Of a stretch of 64,000 bases of DNA, positions 33,715 through 44,649 are shown one piece after another; the stretch's first letter is position 1; every line of letters starts with the position of its first letter. Both the position numbers and the translations under genes were made by a program. The stretch lies in the NCBI RefSeq assembly GCF_000321225.1, contig NW_004450398.1, positions 3,206,646-3,270,645 on the forward strand, read 5' to 3'. Origin of the DNA: Odobenus rosmarus divergens. Taxonomy: Eukaryota; Chordata; Mammalia; Carnivora; Odobenidae. Under the pieces are notes generated by a model. The model saw only the letters and a program-made list of their open reading frames with translations. It was not told where the DNA came from and did not search any database.

Positions 33715-34020
33715 TCAGCTACAAGACTACATTTCCCAGACTCCCTTGCCAGGTGTGGCCACATGACCACATTCTGGCATGGGGCAGGGGTGGGAGTGCT
33801 GGGGTGGGGAGGGGGGTGGAATTCCAGGAAGATTCTTAGAAGGAGTTGACCCAAAAGATCCCCCTTTGCTCTTTCTTCCCTTCCCTTTTCCTGCTGCCAC
33901 AGAAATGAAATGCTCTGATGGGGCCCACTCCAGTAAGCTAGAGATGGGGGTCAATGCCAGGCTGACTCCCTGGGGGAGGGATGTTTCCAAAAGAAGGACT
34001 TCGCAAGGCCAATGTAACAG
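33715..34020. repeat. Old interspersed repeat, unnamed, with G-rich tract
   Basis: It starts 'cagctacaagactacatttc' then 'ccagactcccttgccaggtg' and 'tggccacatgaccacattct', phrases of an old mammalian repeat I cannot name. A G-rich run, 33780-33820, contains at least five runs of four or more Gs and could form a G-quadruplex. Confidence 0.4.
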
Positions 34021-34479
34021 ATGCCCCCTCTGTGTGGGAAGGCCAGGGAAGACGCAGAGACGGTGGGATAGATCCACGAGGATTGATGAATGCAGAGACG
34101 AAGAAGGACATTCCGGGGGTGGCCACAGCACAGAGGGGGTGGGAAAGTGTGACCCCATCCATCGCAGTCACCCTGTGTGGCCATGAGTGGGAGCGGAAGG
34201 CAAGGAGGCCAAAAGGCGGGTGAGGGCCAGATCGCAGAAGGTCTCAAAAACCAAGCCAAAGACGTTGACATCTCTTCTCTGCTGATTTCTCATACGAATG
34301 ACACCTGCCATCCCGTCTGAAAGCATTGGTCCACTTGGAATCTTCTTTGTTTGATGAGGAAGATGGCAGAGTGAGGTCCTGCTGGCCCATTCTTTTAGGG
34401 GTCTCTTTGTGTTCAGATTTTAGCAAGATGGGCAAAGAAACAGTTGGAAATAGTTTCTTGTTAAAAAAAACAGACATAA

Positions 34480-34600
34480 TAACAGGTAGTGTGTAGGCCT
34501 TAAGCTAAGCGCTTGTCCTACATGCATTTCACATACTCCCCATGACAAAGCTATGGGGAAGGTCGGACTACTCTGCCTTATTTTATCACTGAGCGGCTCC
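34480..34600 (-). repeat. MIR SINE fragment, antisense
   Basis: It reads 'ttaagctaagcgcttgtcct', 'catttcacatactccccatg' and 'cttattttatcactgagcgg', the 3' half of a MIR in reverse. Confidence 0.5.
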
Positions 34601-34604
34601 ATGG

Positions 34605-36085
34605 TAACAGAGTTCACCGGCAGGGCTGAAAGCTGGGGACAAGCTCTGCCCTGCCTCACTATAGCACATGCCTTGCCCAGCTCGCTAACTTCTGTCCCTG
34701 AGCAGAATAGCTGTGTGCAAGAAAATTGTTGGCTGAGCCAGAGGGAGAACCAGGCATCGCCCATGAGCCAAGAGCTAAAGGCACCCTGACCTCTCGGAAC
34801 AGCAGGAGGTTGAGAAAAGCCTGGTGCACCAGCCGGGAACGTCTGCAGCCTCTCCTTGACCCACGTGGCGGCGAGTCAGGCCTGCTCACCAACAAATCTG
34901 GCGCCCGTTTCGGGCCCTATGAGGTCTGAAGCTCCGCCAGGTTGTTTGGTGGCCTGGCAGGGAAAAAGATGTTCCATAATTTAAGAGCTGAGAGAGAATT
35001 TAGGAATATTCCGCAGGGGAAAGGTCTGTTCTTGTCGCTTTCAGGTTATACTCTAGCTATTAAGAGGCACTCCCCTCCCCCCAAATAATATTAATAATGA
35101 ATTACCAGCTGTTGAGTCATGCAGGCCCTGAAATCCAGCATGTGGGGTGGTCTCATCCTAATTTAATGAATGGTTAGGCTGAGTGAGGGTGAGAACCATG
35201 GTCAAGATCACATGGGCGGACAGCGGTGCCCGAGGGATTCGAAGTGGCTGTTCCACCAAGTCATGCCACCTCCCAGAGCCGACGTCTCAAGGCAAATGAA
35301 AAATGAGAACGTGGATCCAGATAAAAGAAAAAAAAAATAGAGCTGGATGGGCCTTGGAGCAGCTGTTCTCAGCAGAAGCCACATCCCTTTGAAGCGGGAG
35401 GACCTCAGAGCCGGCAGCATGCCATTTCTGGGCTCACTCGATGGACTCTCTACTGCTTTCCACAGCGAGCTCTCCTTTTCGGTCCAAGCTAGCGTTTTAA
35501 TTACCATCCTCTTTATCATGTGGGGAGCCTGCAGCAAGCACAGCCGGGGGACCCCCCAAAGACAAAGAGGAAGAAAAAAAAGAAGAAAGGATCAATAATG
35601 TGATTGATGTCCGTTTTTTAAAAGCCAAATCTCAATGTTCCTTCCTTCTAAAGCTTTTGATTTCATTAGCCCCGGCGAACGCTGCGGGGAGGACCGAGCT
35701 CCGGTGTCTCTGCTTCCTGGCTCCGAGGGGTCCCCTCCTGTGGCCGTAGTGTGCACAGCCCAAGGCAAGGAGGTCGAGGGCGCTGGTCTGTGGCCTCCTT
35801 CCGACTCAAACGCTAAGGCGTCCGCAGCACAGAGGCATCGTGTCAACTCAGCAAGAATTGCATGTTCAGCTAAGGAGTGAATACGGAGTAGGTCCATGAA
35901 GCAGCCTTTGCTTTACGGCAGGAAACCTGCTTCCAGCTGGTACAGAGCTCCCAGCTCCTTTCGGTCTTGGCTCACAGGTAACAGAAGGACCCACCTCCCG
36001 TCATCCCTTATCCCCCCGTGCCCCGATTTCTTGAGACATAAAGACTGGTTTCCCTGAATGTGACCAGCCCACCGAGGCAGGGGAG
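34605..36085. other. Single-copy DNA, no gene seen
   Basis: No exon series was found. A moderately CpG-containing stretch at about 35660-35860 has open frames on both strands (35635-35880 plus, 35592-35897 minus) but no recognisable protein. A weak antisense MIR-like phrase ('gtcaagatcacatgggcgga') lies at 35200. Nothing else was identified. Confidence 0.4.
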
Positions 36086-36089
36086 CCGT

Positions 36090-36305
36090 GGAAGGACACA
36101 GCCTTCGGAGACCACTCAGCCTCCGACCGGCTCTGTGACTTGGAAATGTTACTCAGCCTATCCACACCTCAGATACCTTACCCGTAAAAATACCCAGAAT
36201 AATCTCATTCCCCGAGTCTCCAGGTTAAATGAGATAATGTTTGCTAAACACCTAGCACTCTGCCTAGCACTCTGCCTAGAACAGGGGCCACCCAATGAAT
36301 AGCAG
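36090..36305 (+). repeat. MIR SINE with a 12-bp internal duplication
   Basis: The MIR core is present ('tctgtgacttggaaatgtta', 'cacacctcagatacctta', 'ggttaaatgagataatg'). In its 3' part 'ctagcactctgc' occurs twice in a row, an in-place duplication. Confidence 0.75.
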
Positions 36306-36599
36306 GTATTTTTTATTAACTGATCTCTACCCCATCTCCTCTTTTGCTTTACCTCTGAGCAGGCTTGGCTTAGCACACATGTGTTATAAAGCTCATACGT
36401 AAAGGATTTCTAAAACTTTGTGCCCATAATGTCTTGGTATTATTCTACATAAAGGGAGGACATAAGACTCCCATCAGGCCCTAGGGAATGGAACAAGCAT
36501 GGAAGATGACCCCCAAATTTTGAATCATTCCTTGGAGTCCCTTACATCTGGCCTAAGATCCCCTGGGCACATGTTCTGCTTGAGATGAACTAAGTTGAG

Positions 36600-36776
36600 A
36601 GCCTGTTTGGAGGTTCTAGCAGGGGAGCGCAGCTACTCCTATACCCTTGACCGAAAAACGGTCCTCCTCTATCGGGGAAGGTCGTCCTCTTCGACCGAGT
36701 GCGCAGCTTCGGGAGGGACGCACGTGGAGCGGTGAGGGAGGAAGGGGACACCCACCCAGCCAGCCAGGTCAGCCGA
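36600..36776 (-). pseudogene. RN7SK: 7SK snRNA retropseudogene, both ends missing, no tail
   Basis: The reverse complement matches the inner part of 7SK RNA, roughly nucleotides 58-234, including 'ctccctcaccgctccacgtg', 'cggtcgaagaggacgacc' and 'gcgctcccctgctagaacct', at high identity by eye. 7SK normally holds P-TEFb with HEXIM, LARP7 and MEPCE in an inactive complex. This copy lacks most of the 5' HEXIM-binding stem and the 3' end, and has no poly(A). It is flanked by a perfect 15-bp direct repeat, 'atgaactaagttgag' (36585-36599 and 36777-36791), as in L1-driven insertion. It has no Pol III promoter of its own, since the 7SK promoter lies upstream of the gene. It also explains the local CpG cluster. 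Confidence 0.95.
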
Positions 36777-36984
36777 ATGAACTAAGTTGAGTCAAGTTGA
36801 GTCGCGTGGACCTGGGTCAGGTATTGAGCTGAGTTGTGGCAGGGGGCTCTTAGGGCTGTAATGGTATGGACAGCATGGTGTCGTGGGCAGTAGACAGGAG
36901 GGGAGACATGGAAATCGGCATCAGGAGCCCAGCCTACCATCCTGGGACTCTGTCTCGGGGGGCCGTGGCTCAAAGCAAGACCTG

Positions 36985-37195
36985 GCAACTGGACCAGCAG
37001 GTTCGTGCTCCTGGCTTCACCTTTCAACAGCTGTGTAACCCTGGCAAGCGACTTCACTTCCCTGAGACTCAGTCTCCTCATCTATAAAATGGGGATGATA
37101 ATGATACACACCTCGTATACCGTGGAATTAAATGAATTAGCATTTATAAAGTGCTTAGAACAATGCCTGGTACATAGTACAAGCCACAGAAGGGT
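36985..37195 (+). repeat. MIR SINE, well preserved
   Basis: It has 'caacagctgtgtaaccctgg', 'tgagactcagtctcctcatc', 'tataaaatggggatgataat' and 'gcttagaacaatgcctggta'. Confidence 0.9.
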
Positions 37196-37419
37196 TATCT
37201 CTCTGTGATTGTTAGATTGGCAGCAGGGGACCCGTGGGTGAGGGGGACACACTTCCTGAGCACAGGAGCTGGGTCCTTCCCGTGCATTATCTCAGTGAGT
37301 TGCCCCAACAACTCGAGAATCGTCCATTCAATTAGAAAGCTGTCTTTTTGCTTTTGCGTCTCCAACTCCAGCGCACCACCAGAAGGAATAAATGAACAAG
37401 TCCGTGAGGAACGAGACCA

Positions 37420-37560
37420 AGCGTTCGGTCGGCCGTGTAGCTGGCCAAGCACTTTGCACACGTTATTTTGTTTTAATCTGTACGAAGGATCAGAGAGATG
37501 AAGGAACTTTCCCAGGAAGGCATAGCTTACAAGTGGCCGAGCCAAAGTCCAAGTCTAGAT
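37420..37560 (-). repeat. MIR SINE, antisense
   Basis: It reads 'ggccaagcactttgcacacg', 'ggatcagagagatgaaggaa' and 'cttacaagtggccgagccaa', the reversed MIR core. It is the first of two antisense MIRs side by side. Confidence 0.65.
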
Positions 37561-37584
37561 GTGCCAAGCTTCTGCCTTCTGCCG

Positions 37585-37715
37585 CCCCGCCTCTCGGAAT
37601 CAAGGTTTGTGATCCCATTTTGCAGATGAGAGAGCTGAGGCTGGATAGAGTTAAGCGCCTTGGAGTCCGTCTCCAAGTCCGCTGTCCTCTGCCCTGCACC
37701 CCAGCTGCTCCACAT
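37585..37715 (-). repeat. MIR SINE, antisense
   Basis: It reads 'ccattttgcagatgagagag' and 'ctgaggctggatagagttaa', then 'gtccgctgtcctctgccctg'. The 191-codon plus frame (37392-37967) crosses both MIRs and is not credible as a gene. Confidence 0.7.
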
Positions 37716-38514
37716 ACTGGCCTAACGCAGCCCCCCTCCCCGCCCCCCGCCAAATCCCAGAGGCATGGTGATGTGCCCTCTCTGCTGCGGGTTCCAGAAG
37801 GCAGGTCAGAGGCGAGGTGGGTGGAGCAAAGATACACACGCAGTGGTCAGCCCGGGGCAGGCGAGGCTTCTGTGCAAGCAGGAAGAAGCCCAGCTCCGAC
37901 AGCTTTATTAGTCATGACTTGCTGCAATGCAGAGGCAGCAGTGCTCTGGGAAGCAGGACCTCCTTAGCCCTGGGAAGCTGTGGCCGCACAGTGAGCTGGT
38001 TTCCGCGGCAGCTTTGCCCACGACCCAGCCATCTCAAGGCTTTTTCTCTTCCTTTCTAGAAACATTGACAGGGCCCCAGAAGCTCTTCGCCCCCACCCCC
38101 GGCTGACAATACAGGATCCAATCAGGACTAGAGACGCCCAGGGTGCAGGTCTTGCTGCTCAGGTCATTTAACTTGCAATTGTTGAGCTCCTCGCCTGTGC
38201 CCCAGACAACCTTTTAGACACACGGAGGGAAGAGAAGTGTAGTTTGGGGGGCTGGGGTCCAGGGCAAGGGAGAGTAAGGAAGCACTGGCATCTGCTGTCG
38301 AGGTCATACCTTGGTGTGATGGGTCGGGCACTTCGCATCCACTGTACTGCTTAACCCTGTCGGGCCGCACTGTGATGGTGACGTCATGCCCGCGGACGGA
38401 TGGGAGGCCAAAGCCAAGCAAGGGTTTGCCTGTAATCGTTCCCCCACAAGCAGGGGTCCCGGCTCCGCCCCAGCTCAGCCCCGCCCCAGGGTAGATTCTG
38501 GAGAAAACTGATGG

Positions 38515-38705
38515 AGAGGCAGTGGAGTCTAGCGGCTAAGCTTTCGAACTCCGGGGCTCCCGGGGTTCACATCGTGACTCTGCCCCTTGCCGGCTCTATG
38601 CCTGCAGGCGTGTTACTGAATCTCTCTGAGCCTCAGTTTCCTGACGGGTAGCGGGGCGGCTTCATGAGACCAGTGCCGTGGGGGTTGTGAGGACTCTGCT
38701 TCACG
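38515..38705 (+). repeat. MIR SINE, GC-rich copy
   Basis: It starts 'gcagtggagtctagcggcta', has 'gggttcacatcgtgactctg' and 'ctctgagcctcagtttcctg'. Several CpGs remain, which is unusual for so old an element. Confidence 0.85.
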
Positions 38706-38734
38706 CAAAGCGTGGAGCCCAGTCTGCACGTAAG

Positions 38735-38880
38735 GAGAGAACTGCTCTGATTATCATCATTGTTCTCTCTGATCCTCACCTAATTCTGCAAGGCAGACAG
38801 GGGGAACCCCATTTTACGGATAAGAAGACTGAGGCCCCTCGCATGAGGCTTGAGCCCAGGTGTGTCTGGTGTGGAAAGCC
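38735..38880 (-). repeat. MIR SINE, antisense
   Basis: It reads 'ctgatcctcacctaattctg', 'aaccccattttacggataag' and 'gcttgagcccaggtgtgtct'. It sits head to head with the sense MIR at 38515-38705. Confidence 0.7.
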
Positions 38881-39214
38881 GTGTTGTCTCTGCTCAAAGG
38901 CTCTTGCCCTCGGTGTGAGCGTTGCTGGTCCTCATGGGAGCGCGGCCTGCTGACTGCTGGCAGGGGCTCAGGCACGATGCACCTCAGGACAGACGGACAG
39001 ACGTGGGCTCTGACTCCCTGAAGCCCTTTGTGCTGACTTGGGAGGAACGGAGTCCAGGTCCCTGAAGAGAGATCCCCTGGCCCCGGGGGGAGTCGTGAGA
39101 GCTGAAGGGTGCCTTGGGGATATTACTATACCCTCCCTTTTTAGCCCTGACCTGAGGAAGCCGAGCTCCCGAAGGGTGGGGACTCCCACCCAGGTGTGTG
39201 TCCGTGACACGTGC

Positions 39215-39425
39215 AGAAGGAGTAGCTACCACGTGCCCGGTGCTGGGCCAGGCACCGTGCTTGCACCGTCTTGCTTCAGCCTCTCTGTTCCCCCTGCGAA
39301 GGTGATGTTATTCCCATTTAGCAGATGGGGACACTGAGGCCATGACAGGTGAGCTGACTTGCTTATAAGCACACAACCATGAAAGAGCAGAGTTGGGATG
39401 CAGACTGAGGTCTGTCTGGGACTGA
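39215..39425 (-). repeat. MIR SINE, antisense
   Basis: It reads 'gtgcccggtgctgggccagg', 'tattcccatttagcagatgg', 'ggacactgaggccatgacag' and 'tgggatgcagactgaggtct'. Confidence 0.8.
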
Positions 39426-40589
39426 CACCTTTGTGCTCTCTCTCCCCCATCACCATGCTGGAGGAGGCAGTGACTTACCATCAGGCCATTGCTTCTGAAT
39501 TTCGGGCACTGTCAGGTAGCTCCAAGGCATTGGATAAGCAATGCCTCGCTGAGCATCTCCACATCTGTTTCCCATATTAAGCGCCTGACAACAGCACAAA
39601 CACTCCATTTGCTGAGCGCTTCCCTGCATCTTCAAACCCAGCTAGTCAAAGTAGCGACAAGGGACCAACAGTGTCATCATTTTTAGAGGAAAATACACAG
39701 AGTCCCATTCGCTCAGAATCTGTATTATAACAAGACCCCCGTATGATTTATGTGCACATCAGAGTTCAAGAGGCACGACCTTAGGACCCCGCATCCAATC
39801 AGCCAAGGTGAAAGGTTCTGGTTCATTGTAACCAGAACCAAGAAGCGACCTGCCTAAAGACACACAGCGAAACAGCAAGCTCCAGCCAAGTATGCACACC
39901 TGGCCCCTCACTCCCCGGGGGCTGTGCTTCTGAGCATCTGTTTCACTGAGGCACTGCCTTCTCTACTTGCTTAAAAGCTCCTGCTCACATCTTCCAAGTG
40001 AAAGGAGACTAAATTGTGGGGACAATCAAGGAGTCTACTTAGCCACCCAGGAAATAAATGGTGGCACTCAGCAGGACACAGGGACTGACGCTCTCTCACA
40101 AAACAGGCAGGTATTTGGTGACTACAAGCTCAGCTTCCATATCTCAGGATCCAATCCGTGTGTGTATCACACATTTGTATGTATCACACATAGCCACACA
40201 GAGACGACCCGTGTCAGCATTTTTCAGGGAACCTGCTTTGTCCCGGGATTATCATGAACGCAGCATGTGGGACAGACCAGCCCACCCTGTCCTTCACGAA
40301 AGACCGTGCCTGCACTTGAACTACTTATGGATGTTTATCTGCAGAGTGTGGGTAAGGAGCATTTTTTGCTCTCCCTCTCTCTCTCTTTTATTCTTTTTCT
40401 ATTTGCGAAAGGAAAAGAATAACTCGGGAAATTTTTAAGTGGAACGAGAAGCCTTGAGAGCGATTTTGAGTTCTACCGCTGCTTGGAAATCAGTACCAGG
40501 ATTTTCAGGGTTTATGATGCTGACTCGGCTGCCGCTCGAGCAAGGCATTCGCAGTTTCGAACTGAACCAGAGGAAGGAAAGGGCCCCTC

Positions 40590-40740
40590 ACACAACGCCA
40601 GCGATGAGCCCTGCACTTCCTCCTCATGCATATGACCACTCCTCCCCATGTCAGATGAGGAAATGGAGGATAAGCAGTTTTGCCCAGGGTGGTGCCACTA
40701 ATGGGCTGGAATACCAGCCCGGCTCAGCCTGACGCCAAAA
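40590..40740 (-). repeat. MIR SINE, antisense
   Basis: It reads 'ccccatgtcagatgaggaaa', 'agttttgcccagggtggtgc' and 'ctggaataccagcccggctc'. Confidence 0.65.
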
Positions 40741-41399
40741 CCCAAACTTTTTTGCTTTGCACCGTGCTGCCTTGTGCCTTTGTGGTGTTTGTCAACTTTG
40801 GGTACAATTGATGGTGCCACCTGGATTCAGCAGGTGTTAGTATAAGATGAACAAGAGATGGCTTTGCCCAGCTATGATCTGTACCATCGACTGGTACCTG
40901 GCCCTGAAAGGAATTTGCCAGAAAGTCTCATCAATCCAGAGATAGTAAGCACCTGCGTGTCTTACTGCACCACCCCGGAGGACAGCCGTGAGTGATTCAG
41001 TCACTCTTTTTCTCTGTACTCAGACACAGCCTCAGAAGCTTTCTCAACACCATGCAACAGGGACACCACCGAATAGCAAAGTAGAGTTCCTATAAGAGGT
41101 TTAACCACATGTGCTGGAGCTGGCCCTCAAGAGCAGATTATATACATCTCTTGCCAGCTCTATAATAGGATGTCCTCAGTGGCATTCAATCTATTTGGGG
41201 CTCAGAGTTTTGTTTAAGGTTGGGATTTGTGCTCAGGTTTTAGCAGCCACTCCTACAACATGTGGCTACTGGATATCACCTCCCGATCCCATTCTTTCTT
41301 TCCACAAGCACTCACGAGCACCTGCTGACAAATCCAGAAATGCCCTTTGAGACCCAGGATCTAACGAGGTGTGATGGTACGGGTGATGGGAAGGAGGTT

Positions 41400-41640
41400 A
41401 AAGAAAGCCTCACATTTATTAGGCAGCTGTTACATGACACCTACATTCCAAGCACTCATACACATATTATCTCATTTAATTCCCACAACAGCGCAGTAAG
41501 GGAAATAGTATTCTCATCATCCCATTCGTTAGAAGGAAAACTGATGCACAGAGACGAAAAGCAATCTGCCCAAGAACACACAGCAAGGAAGAGGCTGAGG
41601 AGGATGTAAATCTAGGCACTGGCTTCAGGGCCCATGCTCG
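41400..41640 (-). repeat. MIR SINE, antisense, long copy
   Basis: It reads 'catttattaggcagctgtta', 'ttatctcatttaattcccac', 'ccattcgttagaaggaaaac' and 'tctgcccaagaacacacagc'. Nearly the whole family consensus is covered. Confidence 0.8.
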
Positions 41641-42211
41641 AAACCACTTGGCAGAGGAGGGTTTGCCTGAACTGGGTTTTGAGGGATGAGTAGGAGTTTA
41701 TTTGCTCAAGAAAGGGAGCATAGAGGACTTTTGAGCTCAAAGGCAGAAAAGTGAATGTCTGTTTGGGGGCACTTCTGGTACTTTGGATAAAGGACAAAAC
41801 GTCTGTAAAATGCTTAGCCAGTGCCTGTCCCATAGAAACCATGTTACTTCCTATTATTGCATGATACAGAGGGGCCAGAGAATATTCCCAAGGGCAGACA
41901 AGACTGGGGAGAGGAACAAAGGACTGAGTGTGGAAGACACCTGGGCTGTGTTACGGATTTGGAACTCATCCCTAGGATAGCAGCTTTCCCAGCACTCCCA
42001 ATCACAGGAGGTGGGGGAATCAGGGAGCAGGGCCCAAAGCAGCCCACTCCCAGAGTGTAATTTTTGGAAGTATCAGGTTTTTTGTTTAAAAAGTCATGCA
42101 AATGCTGCTTTTTCCTCTGTAATATATTTGCATTTGTTATAAATGTGATGTCTTAAACCTTTTACAATCAAGTGGAAGTGACAACACAAGATGTGTCCCT
42201 TGTCCTGTTGT

Positions 42212-42424
42212 CCGCGGTGTCTGCGTCGGCGCTGTTGACATTTGGAGCCAGATGATTGTTGTAGGGGCCGTCCTGGGCACTGTAGGAGGTTTAGCAGCGT
42301 CCCTGGCCTCTGTCCAATAGATGCCGGTAACGCCTCTCCTCCCTGAGTCGTGACAACCCGAAATGTCTCCAAACATTACCAGATGTCCTGGGTGGCAAAA
42401 TCACCCCAGTTTGAGAACCTCTAA
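42212..42424 (-). mobile_element. MER5A hAT-type MITE, antisense
   Basis: On the plus strand: 'gctgttgacatttggagcca', 'gggcactgtaggaggtttag', 'cctggcctctgtccaataga', 'gaaatgtctccaaacattac' and 'caccccagtttgagaacct'. This is the reverse complement of a full MER5A, including both terminal regions. Confidence 0.9.
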
Positions 42425-42574
42425 TCTGGACCCAACACTGCTGGGTCAGACTGTGTCCTGCTGTACAGACTCCAATTTGAGAAGCACATTGTGTCCCATT
42501 GAAAGATTCTAATCCGGGTTTGGGGGGGTCTCAGGGAGAAACTGGACACTTCTTTTGGTGATCACATTGGAATA

Positions 42575-42695
42575 TTAATGTGATCTCCCTCGTTCTGCAA
42601 ACAGAAGCTCAGATCAACAAGGTGAGTCTCTGTCAAGTCACACAACCATAAATGGGTTTGTAACCCATGTCTGTCTGACGCCAAACCCTCACTCC
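42575..42695 (-). repeat. MIR SINE fragment, antisense
   Basis: It reads 'tgcaaacagaagctcagatc' and 'agtcacacaaccataaatgg', then 'catgtctgtctgacgccaaa'. Confidence 0.6.
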
Positions 42696-42924
42696 ATCCA
42701 CTGCCCCACAGAGCCACATTCAACTCTCTCCAGGGCAGGGAAGTCCTCATTCTGCCCCCACTTACGGACGCCAAGGAACCTTCTCGGGGCACACATCCCA
42801 GCCTGTTTCCGGGAACCTACACCTGTCCTTCTCCAGCATCAGCACAACAAACAATACGGCCTCATCTTTCCTGCCCCACAAAATCCTCTGCCCAGCCCAG
42901 CCGGAAAGAGACCTGCCTTCCCTG

Positions 42925-43133
42925 CCCGGGGTCACCAAACTTTTTCAGTAAAGGGCCAAACATTTTAGGCTTTACCAGCTTTTTGGTTTCTGACACAGCT
43001 GCTCAGGTCTGCCACAGAAGCACACAAGCAGCTACAGACAATTTGTAAACAAATGGATAGGGCCGTGTGCCAATAAAACTTTATTTACAAAAATAACCAG
43101 CCAGCCCACGGGCCATAGTTTGCCAGCACTGAG
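42925..43133 (+). mobile_element. hAT-type MITE
   Basis: It starts with a hAT-like end, 'cggggtcaccaaactttttc', has 'ggccaaacattttaggcttt' and 'gccaataaaactttatttac', and ends 'ccatagtttgccagcactga'. This is a widespread mammalian non-autonomous DNA transposon of about 210 bp. I cannot fix the family name. Confidence 0.8.
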
Positions 43134-43478
43134 TTGTTCAATAAAGAAGATGTGGTGTGTATATACAGGGGGCCATAAAAAAGGCAGAAATCCTGCCATT
43201 TGCAACACCATGGCTGAACATGGAAGATATTGTGCTAAGCGAGATAAGCCAGACACAGCGGGACAAATACTGCATGATCTTACTCACATGTACAGTCTTA
43301 AAAAGTTGAACTTACAGAACCAGAGGGCAGAATGTGGTTGTCAAGTGTCGGGGCCAGGCAAAATGGGGAGAGGTCGGTCAAATGGTACCAACTTTCAGTT
43401 ATAACGTGAATAAGTTGTAGAGATCCAGTGTGCAGCCTGATGACTATAGTTAATAATCCTCTACGGTACCCTTGAAAT
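43134..43478 (+). mobile_element. L1M 3' end, sense
   Basis: It has 'caataaagaagatgtggtgt', 'aagccagacacagcgggaca', 'ctgcatgatcttactcacat', 'actttcagttataacgtgaa' and 'tgactatagttaataatcct', the end of ORF2 and the 3' UTR. The frame is broken. A SINE follows directly at 43479, and the L1 does not resume after it. Confidence 0.85.
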
Positions 43479-43668
43479 TTTTTTTTAAGATTTTATTTAT
43501 TTGACAGAGAGAAACAGAGAGAGAAGGAACACAAGAAGGGGGAGTGGGAGAGGGAGAAGCAGGCTTCCCGCCAAGTCGGGAGCCCGACGCAGGGCTCGAT
43601 CCCAGGACCCTGGGATCATGACCTGAGCCGAAGGCAGACACTTAAGGACTGAGCCACCCAGGCGTCCC
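43479..43668 (-). mobile_element. Carnivore tRNA-Lys SINE, antisense
   Basis: It reads from 'ttttttttaagattttattt' to 'actgagccacccaggcgtcc'. Near 43645 the head has lost about four bases ('cttaaggactgagcc' for 'cttaaccgactgagcc'). No clear target duplication was found, because both flanks are T-rich. Confidence 0.93.
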
Positions 43669-43869
43669 TGATGCTAATTTTTTTTTAATGGAGATATAAC
43701 TGGCATTTGACATCTAATTAGCCAGAGGAATTGCGCTGGAAGCAAGAGCATGTGCGGAACCCTCCATAGATGACCCACCGCAGCTGACCAAAATGAGCAC
43801 AGATCACTAGGCATTTACAGAAGGGACATGGACCCATTTGCAGCCAGAGTCAGAGCTGTTCCTCGGGGA

Positions 43870-44030
43870 GCAAGTCTGCACCAGCACAATGCGAGGTGCT
43901 CCCAAGGTGCTGTCACACTCAAGCCTGACAGTGACCCTTTGTCCCCATCGTGCAGAGGAAGAAACCGAGCTTAGGTCATCGACACAAGATGGAAGAGTCA
44001 GCAAGAGGCTCCACAGCCCACCAAAGCATG
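43870..44030 (-). repeat. MIR SINE, antisense
   Basis: It reads 'tccccatcgtgcagaggaag', 'aaaccgagcttaggtcatcg' and 'agagtcagcaagaggctcca'. Confidence 0.55.
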
Positions 44031-44649
44031 AGACACAGAGAGGGGAGTAAGGGAGAGAGGGAGGTACCATTACCAAAAGAGAAGGGAATGCACCAGAGTG
44101 TCCAGACCTCAACAGTCACCAGGGGACACTTATGTAGTGCTGGACATGTGCCAAGCACTGCTCTGAGTGACGAGCGTGCCAACTCACTGGTCCCCACAAG
44201 GACCAAAGACCGCCTGAAAGCACCTGCCACTGAGAAGCGCAGGCTTGTAGACCCCCAGCAACGAGGGAGAACACACACAGTGGGGAATCGGGACGGAGCT
44301 CAGGAAAGGGCTGTTGGGAGGGAGGTACTATAGGATTTGGGCTCCTGTTAGGTGATTCGGGAAAGAGCTTAAGGAAGTCTGGCTTTGTTCAGGGCTGGAT
44401 ACTGTCCGGAAGTGGGCGTATTCTATGATGATTTTCATTAGTCGCATCTAGAAGGTGGGAAGAGGAAACCAAGCCCGAGGCTGTGATTGGTAAAGAAAAG
44501 CAGTCACTCGTGTCAGCCAGGAAAGGGAATCGTTTGGTCATTTTGGTGGTTTGGACAATGCTTATGTTTTGTCCATATTTAGACAGGACTGCAGAGTGGG
44601 CTTGTTTTTGTCTTGACCTATCAGAGTTAGAGAGCACCCTTTCCTTTTT

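Noticed and set aside
36640..36780. Possible small CpG island or promoter
   Set aside because: The CpG cluster is fully explained by the 7SK-derived insert.
37392..37967. 191-codon plus-strand open frame
   Set aside because: It runs across two antisense MIR elements, and competing frames are open on the other strand.
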